Origin: Bacillus canaveralius
Lineage (GTDB): Bacteria > Bacillota > Bacilli > Bacillales > Cytobacillaceae
Direction: 5' to 3'
Assembly (NCBI RefSeq): GCF_002860125.1
Contig: NZ_PGVA01000055.1
Span: 1-56,754 of the forward strand
DNA length: 56,754 nucleotides
In this document: positions 1-10,929 of the stretch, piece after piece
Layout: every line of letters starts with the position of its first letter
Position numbering within the stretch: position 1 is the stretch's first letter
Position numbers and translations under genes: made by a program
Notes under the pieces: model-generated
What the model was told of the DNA's origin: nothing
The model's input: only the letters and a program-made list of their open reading frames with translations
Databases searched by the model: none

Positions 1-96
1 ACGAACGGGAGCAAGCTCCCGCACGTCCGCTCGACTTGCATGTATTAGGCACGCCGCCAGCGTTCGTCCTGAGCCAGGATCAAACTCTCCAAAAAA
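1..96 (-). rRNA. rrs: 16S ribosomal RNA, 5' end only (partial)
   Basis: The reverse complement carries the universal 16S start (GAGAGTTTGATCCTGGCTC), followed by the conserved ACGAACGCTGGCGGCGTGCC block and the first variable helix (GAGCGGACGTGCGGGAGC). The gene runs off the left edge, so only about 96 nt are present. The exact mature 5' end is uncertain by a few bases. Its place directly after lysS matches the rRNA operon that follows lysS in B. subtilis. Confidence 0.96.
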
Positions 97-160
97 GAGT
101 AAGATTAGCTCTTAAATAAAAATAAACTTAACGTTGACGTTTTGCTTGCTTGTTCAGTTT

Positions 161-170
161 TCAAAGAGCA
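161..170 (-). promoter_or_regulatory. rrn boxA antitermination site
   Basis: TGCTCTTTGA, continued by AAACTGAAC, lies in the leader between the rrn promoters and 16S. This is the standard Bacillus boxA, where Nus factors bind to allow processive rRNA transcription. Confidence 0.75.
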
Positions 171-206
171 ATAAATAACTCGTTTGTCGCTCAAGGCGAC
201 TTTTTA

Positions 207-235
207 ATACTATCAGGTTTCAATTCGAAAGTCAA
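207..235 (-). promoter_or_regulatory. rrn promoter P2 (sigma-A)
   Basis: -35 TTGACT (230-235) and -10 TAGTAT (207-212) with a 17-bp spacer, about 110 bp upstream of 16S. Second of a tandem pair, as is usual for Bacillus rRNA operons. Confidence 0.75.
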
Positions 236-291
236 TAATTTTTTTGTTGTTTCTTGCTTCGTTGCTTTCCGTCTCACAGGCAACAGATAAT

Positions 292-320
292 AATATAACA
301 CCTTTATTCCGAGGTGGCAA
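292..320 (-). promoter_or_regulatory. rrn promoter P1 (sigma-A)
   Basis: -35 TTGCCA (315-320) and -10 TATATT (292-297) with a 17-bp spacer. Its -10 lies 85 bp upstream of the P2 -10, the typical Bacillus P1-P2 separation. Confidence 0.7.
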
Positions 321-387
321 TACATTTTAATCGAAATAGCACAAGAGAAATTTTCCCGCGAATTTTTATCTTCATTGCTATTCGTCT

Positions 388-420
388 TTAAAATAAAAGC
401 CCCAATTTCTTGGGGCTTTA
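388..420 (-). terminator. Intrinsic terminator of lysS
   Basis: AAGCCCCAA / TTGGGGCTT hairpin with a GAAA-type loop followed by a T-rich tract on the minus strand, just after the lysS stop. It separates the lysS operon from the rrn promoters. Confidence 0.85.
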
Positions 421-434
421 GCTTTACCATCTGT

Positions 435-1955
<1,521 letters not shown>

Positions 1956-2041
1956 TCAGTATATACACCGATTTCAATAGATACTATATTATTTTACACA
2001 AACTTATAAAAACAGACATCAAAAAGCAAATAAATAGAATA

Positions 2042-2069
2042 AAACTGCCAGTATAGGCACTGGCAGTTT
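2042..2069 (-). terminator. Intrinsic terminator after dusB
   Basis: Perfect AAACTGCCAGT / ACTGGCAGTTT inverted repeat. T-rich stretches follow on both strands, so it may work in both directions. It implies that lysS has a promoter of its own; none was clear in 1944-2040. Confidence 0.75.
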
Positions 2070-2117
2070 CTTTTTGCAATACAGGTATTATAGAAAAAGA
2101 ACGTCTCAGTGTCAAAC

Positions 2118-3119
2118 TTAACCAACCTGAGAGTGAATCTCCTGCTTGCTTTCAATCTCAACTACTAAATTGTTTAAGAGTGCAGCAAGTTCATCTCGTG
2201 TGTTGCATTCATTAATCGCGTTGCGGACTCTGGCATTGCCACGGATTCCTTTTAAGTACCAGGCTGCATGCTTTCTCATTTCACGGACGGCAATGTCTTC
2301 ATTTTTCAAAGCAATCAAGCGGTCCAGATGAAGAATACATACATCGATTTTTTCCCGAACAGGCGGTTCGTCCATTAATTCCCCTGTTTCCAGATAGTTA
2401 ACGGTGCGATAAATCATCCACGGATTACCGAGTGCAGCCCTGCCGATCATAACACCGTCTACTCCGGTTTCATCAAGCATCCGTTTTGCATCTTGAGGGG
2501 TTTGTACATCACCATTTCCGATAACCGGAATGTTGACTGATTGCTTTACTTCCCGGATTATATCCCAATTTGCAGTACCTTCATACATTTGTACACGAGT
2601 CCGTCCATGAACGGCAACCGCTTTTCCGCCGGCCCTTTCGACTGCTTGAGCGTTTTTGACTGCATAAATATGATCTTCATCCCAACCGATGCGCATTTTT
2701 ACCGTTACCGGCTTTTCGACCGCATCGACAACGGCAGAAACCATTTCATAAATTTTATTTGGGTCAAGCAGCCATTTAGCTCCCGCATCACATTTTGTAA
2801 TTTTCGGGACTGGACAACCCATGTTTATATCAATAATATCCGCATTGCTATTTCGATCGACATACTTGGCAGCCTGGACTAAAGTTTCTTTTTCACCACC
2901 AAATATCTGCAGGCTTAATGGCTTTTCACGCTCATCAATATAAAGCATGTCCATTGTTTTTTCATTTTGGAATACGATCCCTTTATCGCTGACCATTTCA
3001 GCGCAGACAAGCCCTGCTCCGAATTCCTTGACCGTCAGCCTGAATGCTGAATTGCATACACCGGCCATCGGGGCAAGAACTACAGGATTTTTCATGGTGA
3101 TATCACCGATTTTAAGCAT
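2118..3119 (-). CDS. dusB: tRNA-dihydrouridine synthase B
   Basis: FMN enzyme that reduces uridine to dihydrouridine in tRNA D-loops. The 333-aa TIM-barrel protein has the N-terminal VVLAPMAGVCNSAFR segment, the Dus signature INMGCPVPK with catalytic Cys102, and the phosphate-binding segment VIGNGDVQTP...GVMIGRAALGNPW. Length and sequence fit B. subtilis YacF (Dus). It lies just downstream of the folate genes and yazB, 15 nt from yazB, so it is probably cotranscribed with them. Confidence 0.95.
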   Translation of the reverse strand: MLKIGDITMKNPVVLAPMAGVCNSAFRLTVKEFGAGLVCAEMVSDKGIVFQNEKTMDMLYIDEREKPLSLQIFGGEKETLVQAAKYVDRNSNADIIDINMGCPVPKITKCDAGAKWLLDPNKIYEMVSAVVDAVEKPVTVKMRIGWDEDHIYAVKNAQAVERAGGKAVAVHGRTRVQMYEGTANWDIIREVKQSVNIPVIGNGDVQTPQDAKRMLDETGVDGVMIGRAALGNPWMIYRTVNYLETGELMDEPPVREKIDVCILHLDRLIALKNEDIAVREMRKHAAWYLKGIRGNARVRNAINECNTRDELAALLNNLVVEIESKQEIHSQVG

Positions 3120-3134
3120 TTTTTTACCTCCTTT

Positions 3135-3365
3135 TTAAGATTGATCTTCTCTATCGTGATCCTCAGGTGGAGTTAGTTCTTCTCTGTTTATATTTAAAAG
3201 ATGGGCTGCACGGTGAAGAAACTCCTCCGTGGGCATTCGGTTACCTCTTTCTATTTCGCCGAGGATGGATACTGAAACACCGAGGCCTTTAGCAAAACCG
3301 TCTTGTGTAAACCCTTTTAGCTTTCGAAAAGCGCGAATACGTCTTCCCCATTTTTCTGCTTCCAT
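3135..3365 (-). CDS. yazB: Small XRE-family helix-turn-helix protein (YazB-like)
   Basis: 76-aa putative DNA-binding protein consisting of essentially one Cro/CI-type HTH domain: FTQDGFAKGLGVSVSILGEIERGNRMP gives the two recognition helices. Targets are unknown. It starts inside the 3' end of folK and overlaps it by 49 bp in another frame, which suggests translational coupling. The same small gene sits between folK and dusB in B. subtilis, which supports it being real. Confidence 0.85.
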   Translation of the reverse strand: MEAEKWGRRIRAFRKLKGFTQDGFAKGLGVSVSILGEIERGNRMPTEEFLHRAAHLLNINREELTPPEDHDREDQS

Positions 3366-3847
3366 ATTCGAACTCCTTCTTTGTCAGATAATCCTTCCAA
3401 CCAAAATTCAAGTATCTGGATGTCCACGACCGGCGGCATACTGCTGCGGCCAACCTCAAGCAGAGGTATGAGCACAAAAGCTCTTTCTTGGATCCGAGGG
3501 TGAGGAATGATTAGTTTCTCTGTTTCAATATTTTCTTGGTTATAGAGGAGAATGTCAAGATCTATTGTCCGGGGTCCCCATAATATTTCCCTTTTCCTGC
3601 CAAGGATTTGTTCGATATTTAAACAGACAGCCAATAGTTCAACAGGGTTCAACCCTGTCGATATTTGGATTACTAAGTTTAAAAAATTTTGTTGTTCCAA
3701 ATAGCCAACTGGGTCTGTCTCATAAATCGACGAAATATTTACCACATGAATTTCTTTATGGTTTTCTAAATGGACAATCGCTTTTCTTAAATATTCGGCT
3801 CGATCTCCAATATTGGATCCTAAACCGATAAAGGCAGTGTTTTCCAT
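3317..3847 (-). CDS. folK: 2-amino-4-hydroxy-6-hydroxymethyldihydropteridine pyrophosphokinase
   Basis: Transfers pyrophosphate from ATP to 6-hydroxymethyl-dihydropterin, the step before dihydropteroate synthase. The 176-aa product shows the HPPK hallmarks: IGLGSNIGDR at the N-terminus, YETDPVGYLEQQNFLN, the signature GPRTIDLDILLY and LIIPHPRIQERAFVL. The ATG at 3847 was chosen over one at 3880 because AAGGGGA lies about 10 nt upstream and the protein then begins MENTAFIGLGSN, as in the family; the longer form would run back into folB. The 3' end overlaps yazB. Confidence 0.96.
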   Translation of the reverse strand: MENTAFIGLGSNIGDRAEYLRKAIVHLENHKEIHVVNISSIYETDPVGYLEQQNFLNLVIQISTGLNPVELLAVCLNIEQILGRKREILWGPRTIDLDILLYNQENIETEKLIIPHPRIQERAFVLIPLLEVGRSSMPPVVDIQILEFWLEGLSDKEGVRIWKQKNGEDVFALFES

Positions 3848-3851
3848 TTTT

Positions 3852-4211
3852 TTATCTTCCCCTTGTGATTTCAACAGCAACCGATTGATAATGGCCCGGA
3901 ATCGGGGGATCAGGCTTAATTACCTTCACAGTGCAATGCGTTACGGCTTGAAATTGTCCGAGAATACGTGCAGCAATCGTTTCGGCGACCGCTTCCACCA
4001 GCTTAAATGGTTTTCCTTCGACGACTTCTTGACAAGCTTGATACAGCTCTGCATAGTTGATTGAATCATCAAGGCTGTCACTTTTTCCGGCTTTCTTTAA
4101 ATTCAATTCGACAGAAAGATCGACGATAAACCGCTGGCCGAGCTTTGTTTCTTCAGGGAAAACTCCGTGATAACCGTAAAACTCCATCTTGTTAACAAAA
4201 ATTTTATCCAT
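3852..4211 (-). CDS. folB: Dihydroneopterin aldolase
   Basis: Cleaves 7,8-dihydroneopterin to 6-hydroxymethyl-dihydropterin and glycolaldehyde. At 119 aa it is of normal length. Residues corresponding to the known active site are present: Glu21 (HGVFPEE), Tyr53 (INYAELY) and Lys99 (VIKPDPPIPGH). The start overlaps the folP stop by 8 bp, and the stop lies 4 nt before folK, so folP-folB-folK appear translationally coupled. Confidence 0.96.
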   Translation of the reverse strand: MDKIFVNKMEFYGYHGVFPEETKLGQRFIVDLSVELNLKKAGKSDSLDDSINYAELYQACQEVVEGKPFKLVEAVAETIAARILGQFQAVTHCTVKVIKPDPPIPGHYQSVAVEITRGR

Positions 4212-5043
4212 GATGCTCTCCTTTTCCGATCAGGGCGTCCATCATTCTCGCCACCCGGGTCATTTCCATCACATCGTGGATACGGATCATCTGACAGCCC
4301 ATCTGAATACCGTAACAGACGGTTGCAGCAGTTCCTTCCATTCGTTCTGTGACAGGAAGATCGAGAACCTGCCCAATCATCGATTTCCTTGATGTTCCGA
4401 GCAACACAGGATAACCCAAGCCAACGAGTTTATCCAAATTACGCATCATTTCAAGGTTAAGCGAAAAATCTTTCGCAAATCCGATGCCTGGATCAAGGAT
4501 GATTTTTTCGTCTTTCACTCCCGCTTGTTTTGCTAGCGTAATACTTTCATACAAATCATTGGTCACATCGCGAACGAAATACCGGTAATCAAGATTATCC
4601 CGATTGTGCATTAAAATGATCGGTACATCACATTCAGCAGCGACAGAAGCCATATGCTTATCCGCCTTTGCGCCCCATATATCATTTATAATATGGGCGC
4701 CCGCGTTTATGGCGCGCCTTGCTGTTTCTGCTTTGTACGTATCGATCGAAATCGGGACCTTCACCGCTGCTGAAACGGCTTCAATAACCGGAATCACTCT
4801 ATCAAGCTCTTCCTCCAGGCTGACCGGATTGCCTCCGGGCCTTGTCGACTCACCACCGATATCGATGATATCCACACCATGTGCAACCATTTCTTCTGCA
4901 CGCTTTACCGCGTTTTTGACCGTATGAAAACGTCCGCCATCCGAGAACGAGTCCGGCGTGGTATTTAAAATGCCCATCACGATTGTTTTCTTTTCATAGT
5001 TAAGTGTGTAAGGACCAGCTTGTATTTTATGTTGTCCCGTCAT
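4204..5043 (-). CDS. folP: Dihydropteroate synthase
   Basis: Condenses p-aminobenzoate with hydroxymethyl-dihydropterin pyrophosphate; the sulfonamide target (sul). The 279-aa TIM barrel shows MGILNTTPDSFSDGG, DIGGESTRPGG, DIWGAK, LDPGIGFAKDF and LGTSRKSMIG, all canonical substrate-binding loops. The ATG at 5043 has a strong AGGAGG 7 nt upstream. The longer reading to 5079 overlaps pabC and has no comparable site. It follows pabC by 11 nt. Confidence 0.96.
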   Translation of the reverse strand: MTGQHKIQAGPYTLNYEKKTIVMGILNTTPDSFSDGGRFHTVKNAVKRAEEMVAHGVDIIDIGGESTRPGGNPVSLEEELDRVIPVIEAVSAAVKVPISIDTYKAETARRAINAGAHIINDIWGAKADKHMASVAAECDVPIILMHNRDNLDYRYFVRDVTNDLYESITLAKQAGVKDEKIILDPGIGFAKDFSLNLEMMRNLDKLVGLGYPVLLGTSRKSMIGQVLDLPVTERMEGTAATVCYGIQMGCQMIRIHDVMEMTRVARMMDALIGKGEHHG

Positions 5044-5054
5044 TGAAATGCCTC

Positions 5055-5915
5055 CTATCCAAGCTCTTTCCTGCTCCATAAAGATTGGCAGCCTTTTCGG
5101 TATTTTTGATGCAGAAGAGAAACAAACTGACCATCGCTCCCAATTAATCGTTGTCCGTTAAAAGATGAGAGGGGGACGAGCTCCTGAATCGAATTCGTAA
5201 TAAACATCTCTTCAGCTTTCTCCGCATCCCCTGGCGTGAAAAAGCCTTCTTCGGTTTTATAACCAAGCATATCCGCGAGCCGAAGAATATATTGCCGCGT
5301 AATTCCATTTAATATCCCCGTCTGTACACATGGAGTGAACAGGGTATCTCCGATAAACCAAAAAAGGTTCGAAACAATTCCTTCGGCCAAATACCCTTTG
5401 CCTGTTAAAAATATTCCTTCGACATCCTGATCATCACCCAGTTCGCGTTTGGCGAGGACATTATTTAAAAAATGGTGTGATTTTAGCCGTTCCGCACCTT
5501 CAGGTGTATTTCTCGCTAGTTTTAAGAGCACTGCTTTTTTTTCGAGGATGCGGCCCGCTGGAGGAAGCAGCCTTGCAAATATCAAAAGATTAGGTTGCGG
5601 ATAAGCATCTGTTTGCAGCCCAATTTCTCCAGTTCCAGCTGATACATTTATGCGGATATTGGCATTTTCAAAACCATTTACCTTTAAAACGACTTGTATA
5701 GCGTCGTTGATTTCCTGCCGCGAATAATGTGCGTTAATGTTAAGGGCCTTGAGGCCGCGGTTCAGTCGTTCAAGATGGTCATCAAGCAAAAAGGGATGGC
5801 GTTCGTAAACCCTGATTGTCTCAAACAGCCCGATTCCATATAAAAAGCCATGGTCAAAAGGAGAAATCGTGATATCTTCTTTTTTTATAAGATCGCCATT
5901 TTTATATATCAACAT
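5055..5915 (-). CDS. pabC: Aminodeoxychorismate lyase
   Basis: PLP-dependent fold-type IV enzyme that converts 4-amino-4-deoxychorismate to p-aminobenzoate and pyruvate. The 286-aa product has [20 protein letters not shown] at the N-terminus, the PLP lysine in [10 protein letters not shown] (Lys145) and [13 protein letters not shown] near the C-terminus. It overlaps the pabA stop by 7 bp. D-amino acid or branched-chain aminotransferases are the related alternatives, but the pabB-pabA-pabC-folP setting makes the lyase assignment secure. Confidence 0.94.
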   Translation of the reverse strand: MLIYKNGDLIKKEDITISPFDHGFLYGIGLFETIRVYERHPFLLDDHLERLNRGLKALNINAHYSRQEINDAIQVVLKVNGFENANIRINVSAGTGEIGLQTDAYPQPNLLIFARLLPPAGRILEKKAVLLKLARNTPEGAERLKSHHFLNNVLAKRELGDDQDVEGIFLTGKGYLAEGIVSNLFWFIGDTLFTPCVQTGILNGITRQYILRLADMLGYKTEEGFFTPGDAEKAEEMFITNSIQELVPLSSFNGQRLIGSDGQFVSLLHQKYRKGCQSLWSRKELG

Positions 5916-6526
5916 CCCTGTGACCTTCCTGTACCGACGCTGAGGACTGAACCGGCATCCTGATAATGAACCAGAAAATTTTCCAGCAGTTTTTTTCCAT
6001 GCTTGGTCATGATCGATTCAGGGTGGAACTGAACACCTTCAATCGGATGCTCTTTATGGCGGATTCCCATTATTTCTCCCGCTTCGGTCCAGGCTGAGAT
6101 TTCAAAGCAATCAGGAAGGGTGTCTTTTTTCACGATAAGCGAATGGTATCTCGTTGCTGAAAAAGGGTTGGGAATCCCGGTATAGATCGTTTTTCCATCA
6201 TGAAAAACTTCAGAAGTTTTGCCGTGCATCAGGCGTTCTGCTTGAACGACTTCTCCGTAAAACACCTGGGCAATCGACTGATGCCCGAGACAAACGCCAA
6301 AAATCGGCATTTTTCCGGCAAAATGGCGGATCGCATCTTGGCTGATTCCCGCCTCATTCGGACTGCATGGTCCTGGTGAAATCATCAGGAATTTTGGCTT
6401 CAGCTTTTCAATCTCCGCCAATGTTATTTCATCATTTCTTTTAACGACAAGTTTTTCTCCGAATTCTCCTAAGTACTGAACCAGATTATATGTAAAGGAA
6501 TCATAGTTATCAATCATTAAGATCAT
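5909..6526 (-). CDS. pabA: Aminodeoxychorismate/anthranilate synthase glutamine amidotransferase subunit
   Basis: Class I glutaminase that supplies ammonia to PabB; in B. subtilis the same subunit also serves anthranilate synthase (TrpG). The 205-aa protein contains [13 protein letters not shown], the nucleophile Cys79 in [11 protein letters not shown], and GVQFHPES with the catalytic His and Glu. The ATG at 6526 ([14 protein letters not shown]) fits the family start and has GAAGGTG upstream. It lies inside the pabB 3' end (17-bp overlap), consistent with coupled synthesis of the two subunits. Confidence 0.95.
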   Translation of the reverse strand: MILMIDNYDSFTYNLVQYLGEFGEKLVVKRNDEITLAEIEKLKPKFLMISPGPCSPNEAGISQDAIRHFAGKMPIFGVCLGHQSIAQVFYGEVVQAERLMHGKTSEVFHDGKTIYTGIPNPFSATRYHSLIVKKDTLPDCFEISAWTEAGEIMGIRHKEHPIEGVQFHPESIMTKHGKKLLENFLVHYQDAGSVLSVGTGRSQGC

Positions 6527-7925
6527 GCACAACACCTTCTGCCATTTCTTTTGCTTTCCAGAGGGCAAACGCTTTTTTTAACGATTCTTTATACTCATTT
6601 TTTGGATTTGAATCGATGACAATTCCAGCTCCGGCCTGAACATGGGCGATTGCATCTTTGACGAGCATCGTCCGGATAATAATATTTAATTCCAGATCTC
6701 CATTAAAGCCGATCCATCCCATCGATCCGGTATACGGTCCCCTGCTTACAGGTTCAAGCTCTTCAATAATTTCCATCGTACGAATCTTCGGCGCGCCAGT
6801 GATTGTCCCTCCCGGAAAAACCGCATCAATCAAATCAAATCCATCTTTGCCATCAACCAGCTTACCGCGGACGTTAGAAACGATATGCATAACATGCGAG
6901 TATTTTTCGATGACCATAAACTCGTTCACCTCAACCGAACCGTATTCACATACTCTCCCCAGATCGTTTCTTTCTAAATCCACCAACATCACATGCTCGG
7001 CACGTTCCTTTTCATTCTCTATTAATTCGCCGGCAAGTGCGCGGTCCTCATCTTCATCTTTCCCTCGAGAGCGAGTCCCGGCGATCGGACGGGTACTCAC
7101 TTCCAACCCTTGCTTTTTAACAAGAAGCTCTGGGGAAGCACTGACAAGCTGAAAGTCCGGCGTGTGGAAATACCCCATATATGGGGAAGGATTCAGCAGC
7201 CTCAGCTTTGCATATACATCGAGAGCCGAGACTTGAAGAGGTTTTGACTGGCGAACTGACAGATTAACCTGGAACACGTCACCCCGGGAAATATAGTGCT
7301 GAATCTTTTCGACAGCCTCAATAAAATCCGCTTCCGATAATGACATTGCTAAATTATCTGTCTTTATTAACCAGCTCGCCTTATTGATACTCTCTGGACC
7401 GGCAGACCATTGCTGTTCCCAGAACTCTACCCTCTTTTCCGCTTCCCGGTATTCTCCTTCTTCATATAAACTGAGCAGGAATAATTCATTCCTGTCATGA
7501 TCAAAGACAAACCACTCTTTATAAATCAAAAAATAAATATCTGGTATCAATAAGTCATCAACAGCATTAGCAGGAAGCCGTTCAATTTGCCGTGCATAAT
7601 CGTAATTTAGGAAGCCCATCGCCCCGCCCTGAAAGTCAGGGAGTCCAGGCGCAGTCTCGATAATATAATGACTCATCCAGGATCTTAACAGATGAAGCGG
7701 ATTTCCTTGAAGCGTTTCCGTTCCCGCTCCTGTCTGGATTAACAGCTCATTCCCTTTACCGTAACAGATCGTCTCCGGAAGTAAACCCGCGATGCTGTAA
7801 CGCCCGCCGCGTCCGCTCTCGAGGAGGACGTGATGGCTCAGTTCCCTCGTTAAACAACTGTATTGGTTAAAAAACCGTTCAATCGTATAAGGAATAGTTT
7901 TTGAAAAAATTTTAAGCTGTTTCAT
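6510..7925 (-). CDS. pabB: Aminodeoxychorismate synthase component I
   Basis: Chorismate-utilising subunit that makes 4-amino-4-deoxychorismate from chorismate and ammonia. The 471-aa protein has the N-terminal [18 protein letters not shown] block and a C-terminal chorismate-binding domain with [41 protein letters not shown] and [10 protein letters not shown]. The ATG at 7925 has GGAGGA 7 nt upstream, better than the in-frame starts extending to 7985. It is first in the pab/fol operon; no clear promoter was found in the short gap after cysK. Confidence 0.95.
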   Translation of the reverse strand: MKQLKIFSKTIPYTIERFFNQYSCLTRELSHHVLLESGRGGRYSIAGLLPETICYGKGNELLIQTGAGTETLQGNPLHLLRSWMSHYIIETAPGLPDFQGGAMGFLNYDYARQIERLPANAVDDLLIPDIYFLIYKEWFVFDHDRNELFLLSLYEEGEYREAEKRVEFWEQQWSAGPESINKASWLIKTDNLAMSLSEADFIEAVEKIQHYISRGDVFQVNLSVRQSKPLQVSALDVYAKLRLLNPSPYMGYFHTPDFQLVSASPELLVKKQGLEVSTRPIAGTRSRGKDEDEDRALAGELIENEKERAEHVMLVDLERNDLGRVCEYGSVEVNEFMVIEKYSHVMHIVSNVRGKLVDGKDGFDLIDAVFPGGTITGAPKIRTMEIIEELEPVSRGPYTGSMGWIGFNGDLELNIIIRTMLVKDAIAHVQAGAGIVIDSNPKNEYKESLKKAFALWKAKEMAEGVVHDLND

Positions 7926-8021
7926 TGGCCGTTCCTCCAAAATCATCTCTTTTTCCATCATACATGAAGAAGGTACAGCTTTCATTCGTAAAAATCAGCT
8001 AGGCTAATATTTTATATTATA

Positions 8022-8049
8022 AAAGGCAAAAGCACTATGCTTTTGCCTT
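8022..8049 (-). terminator. Intrinsic terminator of cysK
   Basis: AAGGCAAAAGCA / TGCTTTTGCCTT, a perfect 12-bp stem with a 3-4 nt loop followed by TTATA on the minus strand, immediately after the cysK stop. Confidence 0.85.
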
Positions 8050-8055
8050 CAAAAA

Positions 8056-8985
8056 TTATTCGGTTTCAAATTGGTACAAAGGGGTGCTTAAATAGCGTTC
8101 TCCGTTGCTTGGGATAATCGCTAAGACCTTTTTGCCTGCACCAAGCTCTTTTGCTACTTTAAGAGCTGCATAGATCGCCGCTCCTGAAGAAATTCCACCG
8201 AGGATTCCTTCTTCTTTTGCAGCACGGCGCGCATATTCAAAAGCTTGATCGTTCGTTACTTGGATCACTTGATCATAGATTTCTGTGTCGAGAATATCTG
8301 GTACAAAACCTGCACCAATTCCCTGGATCTTATGCGGGCCTGGCTTTCCTCCGGATAATACCGGTGAGTCCGTCGGCTCGACAGCATAAATTTTCACATC
8401 CGGATATTGTTCACGGAGCACTTGTCCTGCACCTGTAATCGTGCCGCCTGTGCCGATGCCTGATATAAAAGCATCAAGCTGGTCGCCCATTTGCTCGACA
8501 ATTTCTTTTCCTGTCGTTCTTTTGTGAACTTCAGGATTCGCCTCATTTTTAAATTGCTGTGGCATAAAATATCCTTTTTCTTTAGAAAGCTCTTCAGCTT
8601 GGCGAATTGCGCCACCCATTCCTTCAGGACCAGGAGTCAGAACCAACTCCGCACCATATGCACGCAATAGGTTTCTCCGTTCCATGCTCATTGTTTCCGG
8701 CATAACAATTACTGTTTTGTAACCTTTAGCAGCCGCAATCATCGCCAGGCCGATCCCTGTATTTCCGCTGGTCGGTTCAATAATCGTGTCGCCTGCCTTT
8801 AAGGCCCCTTTTTCTTCCGCGGCTTCAATCATAGCGAGGGCAATCCGGTCTTTTACACTGCTGCCCGGATTCATATACTCAAGCTTTAAATAGACCTCTG
8901 CACTGTTTTCTTCACCCAAACGGTTTAGTTTTACGATCGGGGTTTGCCCGACTAAATCAGCAATCGAATTTGCCACACGTACCAC
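8056..8985 (-). CDS. cysK: O-acetylserine (thiol) lyase (cysteine synthase A)
   Basis: PLP enzyme that makes cysteine from O-acetylserine and sulfide. The 309-aa protein has the PLP lysine in NPGSSVKDR (residue 45), the substrate loop [24 protein letters not shown] and GGISSGAA, and is close to B. subtilis CysK along its length. A GTG start at 8985 ([11 protein letters not shown]) is chosen because AAGGGGTGG lies at proper distance; the in-frame GTG at 8994 is inside that site. In B. subtilis cysK is repressed by CymR; I could not make out a CymR site with confidence here. Confidence 0.96.
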   Translation of the reverse strand: MVRVANSIADLVGQTPIVKLNRLGEENSAEVYLKLEYMNPGSSVKDRIALAMIEAAEEKGALKAGDTIIEPTSGNTGIGLAMIAAAKGYKTVIVMPETMSMERRNLLRAYGAELVLTPGPEGMGGAIRQAEELSKEKGYFMPQQFKNEANPEVHKRTTGKEIVEQMGDQLDAFISGIGTGGTITGAGQVLREQYPDVKIYAVEPTDSPVLSGGKPGPHKIQGIGAGFVPDILDTEIYDQVIQVTNDQAFEYARRAAKEEGILGGISSGAAIYAALKVAKELGAGKKVLAIIPSNGERYLSTPLYQFETE

Positions 8986-9028
8986 TGCTTCCACCCCTTA
9001 ATCCGAGTATTTTTATTGGTTTTATTAA

Positions 9029-9057
9029 AATTTACCAATCTTTATGGCGGCTGTCAA
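9029..9057 (-). promoter_or_regulatory. cysK promoter (sigma-A)
   Basis: -35 TTGACA (9052-9057, perfect) and -10 TAAATT (9029-9034) with a 17-bp spacer, 45 nt upstream of the cysK start. The AT-rich stretch after the -10 is where a CymR operator would be expected. Confidence 0.75.
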
Positions 9058-9141
9058 TTATTTTGCGAATTTTTAAAACGTATTTCCGGCAATCATGATT
9101 AAAAGCCTTCTTTCCTCAAAGATAGGCTTTCATAAGTCCCG

Positions 9142-10020
9142 CTAATTTTCCGTGTCTCCGTAAAACCAATCTACGTCTGCCTCATCCCAGAAAGGTTTCG
9201 CGGATGCCGGCATGTCCATTTGCTCAAGAGCAAGCTGCCGTCTTATTTCTGATTTTACTTCATCATAAGAATACTTCTTTCCAGGAATTTGTTCGTGTAC
9301 AAACAAGATAGAATAGCCTTCCGCCGATTTGACCGGTTTGCTCCAAGTTGCAACTTTCAGATTCTGAACATGTTCAATCATCGATCTGTCGAGCCGGCCA
9401 TCCGCTTCACTAACAAACCCAAGATCCCCGCCTTTGTTGGCGGAAAATTCATCGATTGACCGCTCCATCGCCAATGCGGCAAAACTTGAACCTTGTTCCA
9501 GCTCCTTGATCGTCTCGTTCGCAGCCTCTTTCGTTTTCACGACAATCTGTGAGACGTGATACGAAGGAGGAATATTAAATGAGCCGCTGTTTTGATCATA
9601 AAATGCTTTTAAGTCCTCTTCCTTGACCACGACGTCCCTAGTTAAAAGTTCTTCGAGTGCTAGTTGATGTTTTACCTGCCGCCTTAACTGCTTGTCATCG
9701 GCTGTTTGGCCATCATAGGTACGGTATATTGTTTTGATCATTAACAATTCCCTGTCGATTTCTTCCTTTGGAATCTCAATGTTGTATTTCCCCGCAAGCT
9801 GCTCAACCACTTTTTCATCAACAAGCGCGGACAAAATATCTTTCCCGTGACTTGCTTCGATTTCCTGCAGCCAATCTTCTCTTGTTATTGATTCATTTCC
9901 AATCGTTGCAACGGCTTCATCATCGGCACCAGATAAAGGTCGCCCAAGGAAAAATAATAATGTGAAAATATTAAAACCAATCAAGCCGGCGATTACCCAC
10001 CACATCTGCTTTTTCCCCAA
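9142..10020 (-). CDS. yacD: Membrane-anchored parvulin-type peptidyl-prolyl isomerase (YacD, PrsA-like)
   Basis: Predicted extracytoplasmic foldase. An N-terminal transmembrane segment (WWVIAGLIGFNIFTLLFFLG) is followed by a SurA/PrsA-like N-terminal helical region and a parvulin domain (SYHVSQIVVKT...FAALAMERSIDEFSANKGGDLGFV...VKSAEGYSILFV). There is no lipobox cysteine, so unlike PrsA it is probably held by an uncleaved signal anchor. The start is uncertain: a TTG at 10020 with GGGGGAAG four nt upstream is preferred over an upstream TTG at 10041. It follows hslO by 23 nt. Client proteins are unknown. Confidence 0.85.
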   Translation of the reverse strand: MGKKQMWWVIAGLIGFNIFTLLFFLGRPLSGADDEAVATIGNESITREDWLQEIEASHGKDILSALVDEKVVEQLAGKYNIEIPKEEIDRELLMIKTIYRTYDGQTADDKQLRRQVKHQLALEELLTRDVVVKEEDLKAFYDQNSGSFNIPPSYHVSQIVVKTKEAANETIKELEQGSSFAALAMERSIDEFSANKGGDLGFVSEADGRLDRSMIEHVQNLKVATWSKPVKSAEGYSILFVHEQIPGKKYSYDEVKSEIRRQLALEQMDMPASAKPFWDEADVDWFYGDTEN

Positions 10021-10043
10021 CGTTCTTCCCCCAACATTCAAGC

Positions 10044-10922
10044 TTATTTTGATTCTGCTTTAAGCTCCTCAAGCTCTTCTTTTGTGAAATGATAGCTTTG
10101 GTTGCAGAAATGGCATTGTGCTTCCGCTTTGCCATCTTCTTCAATCATATCATTGATTTCAGACGCTCCTAAGCTAATAATAGCAGCAGCGAATCGTTCC
10201 TTGGAACAGTTACATTGAAATGATACAGGAAGCGTCTCAAGGAATTTTACATTATCCTTGCCAAAAAGCTCTTCCAACAACTGTTCCGGCGACAGGCCTT
10301 GTTTAATCAGTTTTGAAACTGGCGGAATTTCTTTCAGCCTGTTTTCTAAAAATGTAATCGTATCATCTTCAGCACCAGGCATAACCTGAAGAATGAACCC
10401 GCCCGCGGCCAAAACGGAATTATCCGGATTCACCAACACACCGACTCCGACAGAGGACGGTACCTGTTCTGATGTTGTTAAATAATAAGTGAAATCTTCT
10501 CCCAACTCTCCGGAAATGATCGGAACCTGGCCCGAAAAATGTTCGCGCATTCCGAGATCTTTGACAACGGTAAGGGTTCCTTCTGTCCCGACTGCTCTGC
10601 GGACATCCAGCTTCCCGTTTTCGTTTAAGTCAAAATGAACATGCGGATTAGATACATAACCCCGTGCATGGCCCTTCGCGTTGCTATCTACAAGCACCAG
10701 TCCGATCGGACCTCCGCCTTCTATTTTTATCGTCAGTTTGTCCTCGCCTTTTAGCATCGCGCCCATCATGGTTGCTGCTGTCATCGTTCTGCCTAAAGCG
10801 GCGGATGCAATCGGCCACATATGGTGGCGGCGCTGGGCCTCGCTGACCATGTCTGTACTTTTTACTGCATATGCACGCACTTGCCCATTGAAAGCGAGTG
10901 CTTTAACTAAATAATCATTCAT
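10044..10922 (-). CDS. hslO: Hsp33 redox-regulated molecular chaperone
   Basis: Holdase activated by oxidative unfolding. The 292-aa protein carries the zinc/redox cysteines as CNCSKERF (CxC) and CHFC (CxxC) near the C-terminus, plus the conserved [13 protein letters not shown] and [21 protein letters not shown] blocks. The ATG at 10922 ([19 protein letters not shown]) matches the family start and is preceded by AAAGGGG. The longer reading to 10970 overlaps coaX. It lies 7 nt downstream of coaX. Confidence 0.95.
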   Translation of the reverse strand: MNDYLVKALAFNGQVRAYAVKSTDMVSEAQRRHHMWPIASAALGRTMTAATMMGAMLKGEDKLTIKIEGGGPIGLVLVDSNAKGHARGYVSNPHVHFDLNENGKLDVRRAVGTEGTLTVVKDLGMREHFSGQVPIISGELGEDFTYYLTTSEQVPSSVGVGVLVNPDNSVLAAGGFILQVMPGAEDDTITFLENRLKEIPPVSKLIKQGLSPEQLLEELFGKDNVKFLETLPVSFQCNCSKERFAAAIISLGASEINDMIEEDGKAEAQCHFCNQSYHFTKEELEELKAESK

Positions 10923-10929
10923 TCCTATG

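Noticed and set aside
191-430. 79-codon minus-strand frame before 16S
   Set aside because: It covers the lysS terminator and both rrn promoters, so it is a leader region, not a gene.
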